Below, in pieces: positions 35,426-43,804 of a stretch of DNA of 64,000 nucleotides. Below the pieces are notes generated by a model. That model was not told where the DNA came from and searched no databases. It saw nothing but the letters and a program-made list of their open reading frames with translations. Source of the stretch: Ornithinimicrobium cavernae (GTDB lineage: Bacteria > Actinomycetota > Actinomycetes > Actinomycetales > Dermatophilaceae); the NCBI RefSeq assembly GCF_003121625.1, contig NZ_QDDJ01000001.1, positions 248,001 through 312,000 on the forward strand. The letters run 5' to 3'. A program made the translations under genes and the position numbers. Numbering within the stretch: the first letter of the stretch is position 1; every line of letters begins with the position of its first letter.

Positions 35426-38400
35426 CGCCGGCCAGGTCCAGCGCCGACTTCTCGATCACCGACCCATTGCCCTCGGGGACGGTCCTGCTCGAGGCCTCCG
35501 CGGGCACCGGCAAGACGTGGACGATCGCCGCGCTGGTCGCGCGCTATGTCGCCGAGGGCCACGCCCTCCTCACCGAGATGCTCATCATCACCTTCGGCCG
35601 GGCCGCCAGCCAGGAGCTGCGCGCCCGGGTCCGGGACCAGCTCGTCGAGGTCGAGCGTGCCCTGCACCACCCCGTGACCGTGCCACCCGGCGCCGGCCCG
35701 CTGATCGAGCTCCTGCTCGACGTGGACGACACCGAACGGGCCCGACGCCTCGGTCGCGTCCGCCGGGCCCTCACCTCCTTCGACGAGGCCACGATCGCCA
35801 CGACCCACCAGTTCTGCCACCAGGTCCTGCGCTCCCTCGGCGTGGCCGGCACCTCCGACGCGTCCGCCCACCTCGTCGAGGACCTCGACGACCTGCTGGT
35901 GGACGTCGTCGACGACCTCTACCTGCGCGGGTTCGTCGGCTCGAGGGAGGAGCCCTTCCTCAGCCGCCGGGAGTCCCTGGCCATCGCCCGGGCCGTGGTC
36001 GACGACGTCCACGCCGAGCTCCGCCCCGACCCCGCCAGCGGTGACCGGCGCAGCGAGCCGCTGCGCCGTGCCGCCTTCGCCCGACTCGTGCGGGAGGAGC
36101 TGGAGCGGCGCAAGCGCCGCCTGCAGGTCATGCACTACAACGACCTGCTGACCCAGCTCGCCGGCGCGCTGGCAGAGCCGGACTCGCTCGCGGCCCAGCG
36201 CATGCGGACGCGCTGGCGCGTCGTGCTCGTCGACGAGTTCCAGGACACCGACCCGATCCAGTGGCAGGTGCTGGAGCGGGCCTTCCGCGGGCACGCGACG
36301 ATGGTGCTCATCGGCGACCCCAAGCAGGCGATCTACGCCTTCCGCGGCGGCGACGTCGTCACCTACCTGAAGGCTGCCGCCCACGCCCAGGACACCCGCA
36401 CGCTGCCGACCAACTACCGCAGCGACGCCCCGGTCGTCGAGGCCCTCCAGTCGATGCTGCGTGGCGCCGCCCTGGGCGACGAGCAGATCACCGTGGGGCC
36501 GGTCCGGGCACACCACGGAGGCTCCAGGCTCCACGGTCTGCCCCACCCGGGAGCGGTCCGGCTGCGCCAGGTGCTCAGGAAGCAGCACCTGAGGAACAGC
36601 ACCACCATCGGACGCACCCGGACCCACGTGGGACGCGACCTGGCGCTCGACATCGCCGGGCTGCTGGCCTCCGGGGCCACGTTCGACGAAGGCACCCACG
36701 ACGACCCGCGGCCCCGTCCGGTGCAGGCCCGCGACATCGCGGTCCTGGCCCACGCCGGGCGCGACCTGCTCACCGCCCAGGCCGAGCTGCGGCGCCTCGG
36801 CATCCACGCGGTCAGCGCGGCCGGGGCGAGCGTGCTGCGCAGCGAGGCCGCCCAGGAGTGGCTCGCCCTGCTGGAGGCCATGGCGGCACCGCACCGCTCG
36901 GTGCTGACCCGTGCCGCGGCCCTGACCAACCTGGTCGGCCGGACGGCCACCGAGCTCGATGCCGGAGGCGACGACCTCGACGACGAGCTGGCCGCCCGGA
37001 TGCGCCGGCTGGCCGACGTCTACGCCCGCCAGGGGGCGGCGGCCGTGCTGGAGTCGCTCACGATGGCCGGTCTCCCCGCCCGGGTCCTCACCCAGGTCGG
37101 GGGCGAGCGCCAGCTGACCGACCTGCAGCACGTGGGCGAGCTCCTGCACGAGACGAGCCAGCAGCCCGCCGGGGGCGGCCGGCTCGGGCTGGCGTCGCTG
37201 ATCGAGTGGCTCCGCTCCCAGATGGCCGACGACGCACCGCAGGTCTCCGGGGCGCGCAGCCGGCGGCTGGACTCCGACGCCGCGGCCGTGCAGCTGGTGA
37301 CGATCCACTCGAGCAAGGGCCTGCAGTACCCCATCGTCTACTGCCCCGCCCTCTTCGACCGCTGGGTGAGCAAGGCACCTGACATCCCGCTGTTCCACGG
37401 TGACGAGCCCGAGCGCACCCGCTGCCGTGACGTGGGCGGGGACGGCCCGGCCAACCCGGGGTGGACGGAGTCGGTCGCGCGGCACAAGGCCGAGGAGGCC
37501 GGCGAGGCCCTGCGCCTGCTGTATGTCGCGCTCACCCGTGCCCAGTCACAGGTCGTGCTGTGGTGGTCACCGACGAACAACACGCCCAACTCCGCCCTGC
37601 ACCGGCTCCTCTTCGGCCGGTCCCCGGGCGGGCCGTCCAGCGTCCCCGAGGTGGTCACGACACCCCGCAACGACGCGGAGGCGACCGAGCAGCTGCAGCG
37701 GTGGGCCGAGCACGGGGCGTTCGTGCTGGAGGCGGCCGACCACGCCGCGGTGGCACCCGCGCCCCCACCGGTCCAGCTGCCCGACCTGGCGGTCCGGGAG
37801 CTCGACCGTGCCATCGACAGCAGCTGGCGACGCACGTCCTACACCTCGCTCAGCACCCCGCGCGACGCCGAGGGACACGAGCTGACCGGCGGCGTGGGCA
37901 GCGAGCCCGAGGTCGCCCCGCGGGACGACGAGCCGGAGGCACCCGAGCCGGTGACCGGCGCCGAGCCGGTACTCCCCGGCCTCGCCTCGCTCATCCCCGG
38001 CACCGACGTGCCCTCACCGATGGCCGACCTGCCCGTGGGCGCGACCTTCGGGTCCCTGGTCCACGGGGTGCTGGAGCACGCCGACCCGCAGGCCCCCGAC
38101 CTGCGGGCCGAGCTGCTGGCGCACGTCCACGAGCAGCTCGTGTGGTGGCCGGTGGACCTGGACCCCGAGGAGCTGGCCGACGCACTGGTGGCTGTCTGCG
38201 ACAGCCCGCTGGGGCCGCTGGCACACGGCGCCACCCTGCGGGCGATCGGGCAGCAGGACCGGCTGAGCGAGCTCGACTTCGAGATGCCGCTCGGCGGGGG
38301 CGACCTGCGCGGGGAGGTCTCCCGCGCCCGGCTCGGCGACCTGGCGGGGCTGCTGCGCGAGCACCTGCGGCCGGGTGACGCGGTGCGCGCCTGGGCCGAC

Positions 38401-38850
38401 GTGCTCGATGCGCAGCCGGCGCTGGCCGAGCAGGAGCTCCGCGGCTACCTCACCGGCTCGGTCGACGTCGTGCTCCGCACCGGCGGCACCTACCTGGTGG
38501 TCGACTACAAGACCAACTGGCTCGGCCCGTTCGGTGACCCCGAGCAGCCCCTGACCGCCGCGGCCTACCGGCCCGAGGCGCTGGACGAGGCGATGGGGCA
38601 CTCCTCCTACCCGCTCCAGGCGCTGCTCTACGCCGTGGTCGCCCACCGGTTCCTGCGCTGGCGGCTGCGCGACTACTCCCCCCGGCGGCATCTCGGGGGC
38701 GTCCTCTATCTCTACGTGCGGGGCATGTGCGGGCCGGCCACACCGGTCATCGACGGTATGCCGTGTGGCGTCTTCTCCTGGAAGCCGCCGGTCGCGCTCG
38801 TGGAGGCCGTGTCCGACCTGCTCGACGGGACCATGGAGGGAGTGCCATGA
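35422..38850 (+). CDS. recB: Exodeoxyribonuclease V beta subunit (helicase-nuclease)
   Basis: The 1142-residue protein has a GTG start overlapping the recC stop, after GGAGGGAG. SF1A helicase motifs are in order: I EASAGTGKTWTIAAL, II LVDEFQDTDPIQW, III GDPKQAIYAFRGGD, IV TNYRSD, V TIHSSKGLQYPIVYC and VI LLYVALTRAQSQV. The C-terminal nuclease domain shows GSVDVVLRTGGTYLVVDYKTNW (the D...DYK of the exonuclease) and YPLQALLYAVVAHRF. It is the slow 3'-5' motor and only nuclease of RecBCD. Confidence 0.95.
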   Translation: MTPARSSADFSITDPLPSGTVLLEASAGTGKTWTIAALVARYVAEGHALLTEMLIITFGRAASQELRARVRDQLVEVERALHHPVTVPPGAGPLIELLLDVDDTERARRLGRVRRALTSFDEATIATTHQFCHQVLRSLGVAGTSDASAHLVEDLDDLLVDVVDDLYLRGFVGSREEPFLSRRESLAIARAVVDDVHAELRPDPASGDRRSEPLRRAAFARLVREELERRKRRLQVMHYNDLLTQLAGALAEPDSLAAQRMRTRWRVVLVDEFQDTDPIQWQVLERAFRGHATMVLIGDPKQAIYAFRGGDVVTYLKAAAHAQDTRTLPTNYRSDAPVVEALQSMLRGAALGDEQITVGPVRAHHGGSRLHGLPHPGAVRLRQVLRKQHLRNSTTIGRTRTHVGRDLALDIAGLLASGATFDEGTHDDPRPRPVQARDIAVLAHAGRDLLTAQAELRRLGIHAVSAAGASVLRSEAAQEWLALLEAMAAPHRSVLTRAAALTNLVGRTATELDAGGDDLDDELAARMRRLADVYARQGAAAVLESLTMAGLPARVLTQVGGERQLTDLQHVGELLHETSQQPAGGGRLGLASLIEWLRSQMADDAPQVSGARSRRLDSDAAAVQLVTIHSSKGLQYPIVYCPALFDRWVSKAPDIPLFHGDEPERTRCRDVGGDGPANPGWTESVARHKAEEAGEALRLLYVALTRAQSQVVLWWSPTNNTPNSALHRLLFGRSPGGPSSVPEVVTTPRNDAEATEQLQRWAEHGAFVLEAADHAAVAPAPPPVQLPDLAVRELDRAIDSSWRRTSYTSLSTPRDAEGHELTGGVGSEPEVAPRDDEPEAPEPVTGAEPVLPGLASLIPGTDVPSPMADLPVGATFGSLVHGVLEHADPQAPDLRAELLAHVHEQLVWWPVDLDPEELADALVAVCDSPLGPLAHGATLRAIGQQDRLSELDFEMPLGGGDLRGEVSRARLGDLAGLLREHLRPGDAVRAWADVLDAQPALAEQELRGYLTGSVDVVLRTGGTYLVVDYKTNWLGPFGDPEQPLTAAAYRPEALDEAMGHSSYPLQALLYAVVAHRFLRWRLRDYSPRRHLGGVLYLYVRGMCGPATPVIDGMPCGVFSWKPPVALVEAVSDLLDGTMEGVP

Positions 38851-40904
38851 CGGTGTCCGAGAGCGGTGTGGCTCAAGCGGGGGCCCAGCCGGCACCAGCC
38901 GCCCTGGAGCTGTTCGAGCCGGTCGACGAGCACGACCGGCGCCTGGCGCGCGGCGCCACCGGCCTGCTGGGACGGCTCAACACGGCCCGCGTGCTGACCG
39001 CGGCCGACGTGCACGTCGCCCGGACCCTCGGGAACGCCGCGGGCGGCATCGAGGACTCCTCGGCCGACGCGGCCCTGGTGGCGGCCGCCCTGGCCACCCG
39101 GGCCGTGCGCACCGGCTCCGTCGCCGTCGACCTCGCCCAGATCGACGCCGCGCTGCGCAGGCTCGAGCCGGCTCCGGACCTGCCCTGGGCCGGGCCGGGC
39201 GAGTGGCTGCAGCAGCTCCTGGACAGCTCGCTGGTCCGCCACCGCGCCCTCGTCGTCGAGCACGGACTGGTCTACCTCCAGCGCTACCACCACCAGGAGG
39301 TCCAGGTGGTCCGGGACCTGCTCGCCCGGGCGGACCAGCCGGCCCCTGCTGTTGACGTCGCGCTGCTCGAGCAGGGACTCACCCGCGTCTTCCCGGAGGG
39401 GTGGGAGGAGCAGCGGGAGGCCGCCCGGGTCGTCGCCGGGTCCTGGACGAGCGTCCTCACCGGTGGGCCGGGCACCGGCAAGACCAGCACGGTCGCGGGG
39501 GTCCTCGCGCTCCTGGCCGAGCAGGCGCCGCCCGGCCAGCCGTTGCGGGTCGGGCTGGCGGCCCCGACCGGCAAGGCGGCCGCCCGCATGCAGGAGGCCG
39601 TGAGCAGCGCCCTGCACGAGATCCTCGACCGCACGCAGGACCCCGCTGTCCGCGACCTGGTGGAGCCGCTGCGGGAGGTCACCGCCGTGACGCTGCACCG
39701 CCTCCTCGGGCGGCGCCCGGACTCCTCGACCCGGTTCCGGCACGACCGGGACCACCACCTGCCGCACGACGTCGTGCTGGTCGACGAGACCTCCATGGTC
39801 TCCCTGACCCATATGGCGCGGCTGCTCGAGGCGCTGCGGCCGACCACCCGTTTGATCCTGGTCGGCGACCCCGACCAGCTGGTGTCGATCGACGCCGGCG
39901 CGGTGCTCGCGGACCTGGTTGCCGGCGAGGAGGCCAGCGACGCGGCAACGCCGGAGGACTCAGCAGCGCCGGAGGACCCAGCAGCGCCGGAGGACCCAGC
40001 AGCGCCGGAGGACCCAGCAGCGCCGAGGGACGCAGCAGCGCCGGTGGGTGCTCCGACCCGGTCACCCGGGTCCCGGTCAGCGCGACCGGTCTCCGTCGCC
40101 CGGCTCCGCACGTCGCACCGGTTCGGGGAGACGATCGGGTCGCTCGCCGAGGCGCTGCGCGAGGGCGACGCCGATGCGGTCGTGCGCGCCCTGCGCTCCG
40201 GTGACCGCAGCGCCCAGGTGACCTGGGTCGAGGACCCGGACCCTGCGGCATACCTCCGACCGGTCCTGACCACGCACGCGCTCGCGCTCTATCGCGCCGC
40301 GCAGGCCGGCCACAGCCGCGAGGCCCTCGACCTGCTCGGACGGCACCGCCTGCTCTGCGCCCACCGCGAGGGGCCGTGGGGTGTGCGGACCTGGAACCGC
40401 GCCGTCGAGGGGTGGCTGACCGAGGAGACCGGCGACGGGCTCTATGACCCGATGTACGTCGGCCGCCCGCTCCTGGTGACCGCCAACGACTATGCGACCG
40501 GGGTGTTCAACGGGGACACCGGCGTCGTGGTCGCCACCCGGCGCGCCGACGGCACGACCGGGCGGGTCGCGGTGATCCGGGGCACCGAGGGCGACCAGCC
40601 GTTCGGGACCGGCCGCCTCGGTGACATCGACACGATGCACGCCATGACGGTGCACAAGGCCCAGGGCAGCCAGGCCGAGGAGGTCACGGTGCTGCTGCCG
40701 CCGGAGGAGTCACCGCTGCTCACGCGCGAGCTGTTCTACACGGCCGTGACCCGGGCGCGCGAGAGGGTGCGGGTCGTGGGCAGCGAGGCCGCCGTCCGCG
40801 CCGCCGTGGGCCGTCGGGTCCAGCGCGCGAGCGGGCTGCGTCAGCGCCTCGCCGTGCAGGAGGTCGCCCGGGACGACGCCGCCGACGTCACCGACCCGGG
40901 CTGA
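38847..40904 (+). CDS. recD: Exodeoxyribonuclease V alpha subunit (helicase)
   Basis: The 685-residue protein starts at an ATG overlapping the recB stop, preceded by GGAGGGAG. SF1B motifs: I GGPGTGKTSTVAG, II LVDETSMVS, III VGDPDQLVSIDAG, then VSVARLRTSHRFGE, MTVHKAQGSQAEEVTVLLP and FYTAVTRARERVRVVG. It is the fast 5'-3' motor. Between motif III and the next region is an unusual low-complexity insert of about 35 residues made of AAPEDP hexapeptides, encoded by an 18-bp repeat. It probably loops out of the fold. Confidence 0.94.
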   Translation: MTVSESGVAQAGAQPAPAALELFEPVDEHDRRLARGATGLLGRLNTARVLTAADVHVARTLGNAAGGIEDSSADAALVAAALATRAVRTGSVAVDLAQIDAALRRLEPAPDLPWAGPGEWLQQLLDSSLVRHRALVVEHGLVYLQRYHHQEVQVVRDLLARADQPAPAVDVALLEQGLTRVFPEGWEEQREAARVVAGSWTSVLTGGPGTGKTSTVAGVLALLAEQAPPGQPLRVGLAAPTGKAAARMQEAVSSALHEILDRTQDPAVRDLVEPLREVTAVTLHRLLGRRPDSSTRFRHDRDHHLPHDVVLVDETSMVSLTHMARLLEALRPTTRLILVGDPDQLVSIDAGAVLADLVAGEEASDAATPEDSAAPEDPAAPEDPAAPEDPAAPRDAAAPVGAPTRSPGSRSARPVSVARLRTSHRFGETIGSLAEALREGDADAVVRALRSGDRSAQVTWVEDPDPAAYLRPVLTTHALALYRAAQAGHSREALDLLGRHRLLCAHREGPWGVRTWNRAVEGWLTEETGDGLYDPMYVGRPLLVTANDYATGVFNGDTGVVVATRRADGTTGRVAVIRGTEGDQPFGTGRLGDIDTMHAMTVHKAQGSQAEEVTVLLPPEESPLLTRELFYTAVTRARERVRVVGSEAAVRAAVGRRVQRASGLRQRLAVQEVARDDAADVTDPG
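39945..40034 (+). repeat. In-frame 18-bp tandem repeat in recD
   Basis: Five units of GCAGCGCCGGAGGACCCA or close variants (39945, 39963, 39981, 39999, 40017), three of them identical, plus the start of a sixth at 40035. Each encodes Ala-Ala-Pro-Glu-Asp-Pro or a near variant. Eighteen bases keep frame, so copy number can vary without breaking RecD. Confidence 0.95.
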
Positions 40905-40938
40905 CCAGGCTCGGCGCACAGCCACCGTGGGCTGCTCC

Positions 40939-41163
40939 TCAGCCCAGCTCAGCGGCCAGCTCGTCGAGGAAGGCGTCGACCTCGGACACCTCGTAGCCGC
41001 CCCGCCGGTTCCGGAACCGTGCCCCGCCGATGTCCGGCACCGGACGCCCGCCGGCGAGGGCGTCGAAGACCTCGTCCAGGAAGTCATCGACGTCCTCCAC
41101 CTGGTAGCCCTGCCGCAGGAAGCCGGTGGTCCGGAACGCGGGTCGTCCACGCTGCTCACTCAC
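40939..41163 (-). CDS. Mini DivIVA-domain protein
   Basis: A 74-residue protein starting at GTG 41163. It consists of two copies of the DivIVA-like membrane-binding motif: FRTTGFLRQGYQVEDVDDFL and FRNRRGGYEVSEVDAFLDEL. Full DivIVA/Wag31 has one such N-terminal crossing motif followed by a long coiled coil, which is absent. It may tether to curved membrane or to DivIVA. The GTG lies four bases after the stop of the DUF4333 lipoprotein gene, so they share an operon. A GGGCTG-CTCCT-CAGCCC hairpin (40929-40945) overlaps its stop and may end transcription. Confidence 0.75.
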   Translation of the reverse strand: MSEQRGRPAFRTTGFLRQGYQVEDVDDFLDEVFDALAGGRPVPDIGGARFRNRRGGYEVSEVDAFLDELAAELG

Positions 41164-41167
41164 GTGC

Positions 41168-41590
41168 CTACTCCGTCCGGCCCGCGTCATCGGTCGCCTC
41201 GGCGTCGTCGGTCGCCTCGGCGTCGTCGGTCGCCTCGGCATCGTCGGTCGCCTCGGCATCGTCGGGCACCCCGACGGCCAGCGGCTCGAGCCGGTAGCGC
41301 ACCTGGTCGCGATCAATCTCCTTGACCACCACGCGGATCCGGTCGACCGGGTGCCCGAAGGCGGCCTCGTCCCACAGCTCGACCCCGCACACCACGCTCT
41401 CGCCCACCGCGGCCGCCACTCCCTCGGGACAGCTGACCGAGCGCGGCTCGATGCCCTGGCCCGCCAGACCGTCGCGAACGCTCTGCTGCACCGAGGCCGC
41501 AGACACGGTGGTGCCCCCGCAGCCACCGAGCACGAGCACCGCCGCGGTGCCCAGTGCGGCAACCACCCTGCGGTCCAGACTCCTCGCCAC
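41168..41590 (-). CDS. DUF4333-type lipoprotein with C-terminal hexapeptide repeats
   Basis: About 140 residues from GTG 41590, after a strong GGAGGGG; an upstream open frame to 41674 is not needed. A signal peptide ends in a lipobox LVLGGCGG (Cys24). The DUF4333-like body has VSCPEGVAAAVGESVVCGVEL with a conserved Cys pair. The C-terminus ends in four copies of DDAEAT then DDAGRTE. It should be anchored to the outer face of the membrane. Its partner is the mini DivIVA protein 4 bp downstream. Function is unknown. Confidence 0.75.
   Translation of the reverse strand: MARSLDRRVVAALGTAAVLVLGGCGGTTVSAASVQQSVRDGLAGQGIEPRSVSCPEGVAAAVGESVVCGVELWDEAAFGHPVDRIRVVVKEIDRDQVRYRLEPLAVGVPDDAEATDDAEATDDAEATDDAEATDDAGRTE
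41187..41258 (-). repeat. 18-bp tandem repeat at the end of the DUF4333 lipoprotein gene
   Basis: Four units of 18 bp (plus-strand form TCGTCGGTCGCCTCGGCG with one- or two-base variants) start at 41187, 41205, 41223 and 41241. Each encodes Asp-Asp-Ala-Glu-Ala-Thr, giving an acidic tail. Confidence 0.95.
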
Positions 41591-41767
41591 GACCCCTCCT
41601 CGACCTGTGTGGCTGTTCGATCGGCACCAGGGTAGGCCAGCGAACGACCACACGGACAAACGCGTCACCGGCACACCGGGACCGACGGGTGACGATCGCT
41701 GGCGCGGCGTCGTGGCGAGTGTTGCCTCAGACTGGCGCCTCCTGCATACGGTCCGCCGAGCCGGTGG

Positions 41768-42436
41768 TCACAGGGTCGCGCTGGACCAGACCTTGCCCGA
41801 GTCGGTCACCATCTCGACCTCAGCAACCCCCGGGTCGGGGACCACCCAGCTGTTCGGGCGGTCCGGCGACAGGGTCCAGCGGCCCACGTCCTCGGTGCCA
41901 CCGTCCTCGAGCCGCACCCGGCACAGGTAGCTGCGGCCGGGCTGCCCGGAGGAGACGTCGACGACCAGGACCGGCTCCCCCGAGCTCCAGCTGCGGGACA
42001 CCGTGCCGACGCGCGTCCCGTCCGCGGTCGTGAGGGCCACGCCCGCCGACGCCACCGGCACCTCGGTGGTGGGGGCACCGTCCGGTGGCCCGGTCAGGGC
42101 CAGCGTGAGGCCCGAGCCGACACCGAGTCCGAGCACGGCCGCGGCGGCAACGCCCAGCCACCACCGCTGGCGGGCCCGACCGTCCCGAGTGCCCGCCCGC
42201 ACGGTCGGGCGCTCGGCGTCCAGCCGGTCCAGGACCCGGGCCGCGAAGCCGGGCGGCGGCCCGGTCCGCGGCACGGCGGGGAGCGTGGCCTCCACGGCAG
42301 CCGACAGCGCCTCGAGGTCGGCCCGGCACAGGGCACAGTCGGCGACGTGGGCCACGACGGCATCGCGCTGCGGGCCACCGAGCTGCCCGAGGGCAAGGTC
42401 CAGGACGAGGTCCGGGTCGGGGTGCTGCTCAGCCAC
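41768..42436 (-). CDS. Membrane anti-sigma factor (RskA-like, zinc-binding)
   Basis: About 222 residues from the GTG at 42436, overlapping the sigma gene's 3' end by 8 bp. The N-terminal cytoplasmic part has a zinc-associated anti-sigma motif HVADCALC (HxxxCxxC). One membrane segment (WLGVAAAAVLGLGVGSGLTL) follows, then an extracytoplasmic RskA-type domain ending in PNSWVVPDPGVAEVEMVTDS. It should hold the adjacent ECF sigma factor inactive until regulated proteolysis releases it. Confidence 0.87.
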   Translation of the reverse strand: MAEQHPDPDLVLDLALGQLGGPQRDAVVAHVADCALCRADLEALSAAVEATLPAVPRTGPPPGFAARVLDRLDAERPTVRAGTRDGRARQRWWLGVAAAAVLGLGVGSGLTLALTGPPDGAPTTEVPVASAGVALTTADGTRVGTVSRSWSSGEPVLVVDVSSGQPGRSYLCRVRLEDGGTEDVGRWTLSPDRPNSWVVPDPGVAEVEMVTDSGKVWSSATL

Positions 42437-43022
42437 GGTCCACCCCCTCCGACTCGGGCGTCGCATAGGCGGCGCGCAGCCGCTGCAGGCCGTCGCGGAT
42501 CCTGGTCTTGGCGGTCCCGAGCGGGATCCGCTCCCGCTCGCTGACCTCGCGGGCCGTGCACCCACCGACCACCGCGAGCACCACGGCCCGGGCCTGGTCC
42601 GGCGACAGATCGTGCAGCCGGCGGACCGCCCGCTCGGTCTCCAGACGGTGGGCCGTCGTCTCGGCGAGGTCGGGCGACCCGAGGGTGTCCTCCACCAGCT
42701 GGTCCAGGAACTCCGCGTCGGCCGGCACCGGCCGGCGGGACCGCACCGCGTCGATCGCCGTGTTCCGGGTGATCGTCAGCAGCCAGGTGAGCACGGAGGC
42801 GCGCCGGATGTCGTAGCTACCGGCGGCACGCCACGCCTTCACGAACGCCTCCTGACTCACGTCCTCGGCCAGCCCGGGGTCCCGGGTGATGCTCAGCGCC
42901 ATACCGAACACGGCGCCCTGGAAGCGCGCCACGAACGCACTGCCGGCCTGCGGGTCGGCCACGGCCAGGCCCGCGAGCAGCGCGGCATCGGCGGCCCGGT
43001 CGGCTCTCGGGACGCGCGGCAT
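42429..43022 (-). CDS. ECF RNA polymerase sigma factor (SigK-like)
   Basis: The 197-residue protein starts at the ATG at 43022. Region 2 is FQGAVFGMALSITRDPGLAE with DVSQEAFVKAWRAAGSYD, and region 4 is RLHDLSPDQARAVVLAVVGG with ERERIPLGTAKTRIRDGLQR. It groups by organisation with SigK/RskA. It is divergent from a lipoprotein gene whose promoter region carries a palindrome and a SigK-like motif, so that gene is a likely target, and the sigma gene may be autoregulated. Confidence 0.88.
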   Translation of the reverse strand: MPRVPRADRAADAALLAGLAVADPQAGSAFVARFQGAVFGMALSITRDPGLAEDVSQEAFVKAWRAAGSYDIRRASVLTWLLTITRNTAIDAVRSRRPVPADAEFLDQLVEDTLGSPDLAETTAHRLETERAVRRLHDLSPDQARAVVLAVVGGCTAREVSERERIPLGTAKTRIRDGLQRLRAAYATPESEGVDRG

Positions 43023-43051
43023 GTCAGGTGTTACGGACGCGGACGAGGGAA

Positions 43052-43088
43052 GGATTGGCCAATCCGGGCGGTCCCCGGGACGCGTACC
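43052..43088 (+). promoter_or_regulatory. Palindrome and candidate ECF promoter upstream of the lipoprotein gene
   Basis: GGATTGG/CCAATCC forms a perfect 14-bp palindrome at 43052-43065. Its right half, CCAATCC, resembles a SigK-type -35 (CCATCC), and CGTACC at 43083 lies 17 bp further on, near a -10 spacing; the lipoprotein ATG is 35 bp beyond. The palindrome lets the same -35 be read in both directions, toward the sigma gene as well. The match is loose. Confidence 0.45.
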
Positions 43089-43122
43089 ACCCTCCACGAC
43101 AACTCCTACCGCTGGAGGAACC

Positions 43123-43728
43123 ATGCACCGCACACACCTGCTCTGGCCGGCGACGGCACTGTTGCTCGCCACCACCCTCGCTGCCTGCGGCAGTGACGAG
43201 CCAGACCAGTCTGGCACCGATGCCACCCCACCGGCAGAGACCACCACTGAGGAGACCTCGGAGGAGACCACCAGCGAGGACATGACCGACGGGGGCACGA
43301 CCACCGATGACATGTCCGGACAGACCGGCGAGGCCATGGGTCCCGGGCCGGTGGTGTCCACCGCCGACACCGACTTCGGGACGATCCTGGTGGACGGCGA
43401 GGGGATGACCCTCTACCTGTTCACCCAGGACAGCCCCAACACCTCCGCGTGCTTCGACGACTGCCTCGCCGCCTGGCCGATCCTCGAGGGCGAGCCGACG
43501 GCCGGTGAGGGGGCGGACGACAGCCTGCTCGGCTCCTTCGAGCGCGAGGACGGCACCATCCAGGCGACGTATGACGGGTGGCCGCTCTACTACTTCGCCC
43601 AGGACCAGGCGCCCGGTGACGTCACCGGACAGGCCGTCAACGACGTCTGGTGGGTCATCGACGCCGACGGCGCCGCCGTCACCGAGGCTCCCGGGGAGTC
43701 CGATGACGGCGGCGGGATCGACTACTGA
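43123..43728 (+). CDS. Lipoprotein with secreted-repeat domains (COG4315/PF03640-like)
   Basis: The 201-residue protein has a signal peptide with lipobox LAAC (Cys22), a Thr/Glu-rich linker (about 25-75) and then two copies of the 'secreted repeat' fold: GTILVDGEGMTLYLFTQD with SACFDDCLAAWPIL, and YDGWPLYYFAQDQAPGDVTG ending VWWVIDADG. A strong GGAGGAA ribosome binding site precedes the ATG. This family is often encoded beside ECF sigma/anti-sigma pairs, as here. It is probably envelope-anchored; the biochemical role is unknown. Confidence 0.87.
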   Translation: MHRTHLLWPATALLLATTLAACGSDEPDQSGTDATPPAETTTEETSEETTSEDMTDGGTTTDDMSGQTGEAMGPGPVVSTADTDFGTILVDGEGMTLYLFTQDSPNTSACFDDCLAAWPILEGEPTAGEGADDSLLGSFEREDGTIQATYDGWPLYYFAQDQAPGDVTGQAVNDVWWVIDADGAAVTEAPGESDDGGGIDY

Positions 43729-43804
43729 CGAGTCGCGCCCTGGTCGACCGCACGTGGCCGCCGCGCCGTGGCTCGACGACCGGCGGCTGCTGCGGTGCGG
43801 CTGC

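Noticed and set aside
39945-40034. CRISPR or regulatory repeat in recD
   Set aside because: The units are in frame, contiguous and 18 bp, so they are coding tandem repeats.
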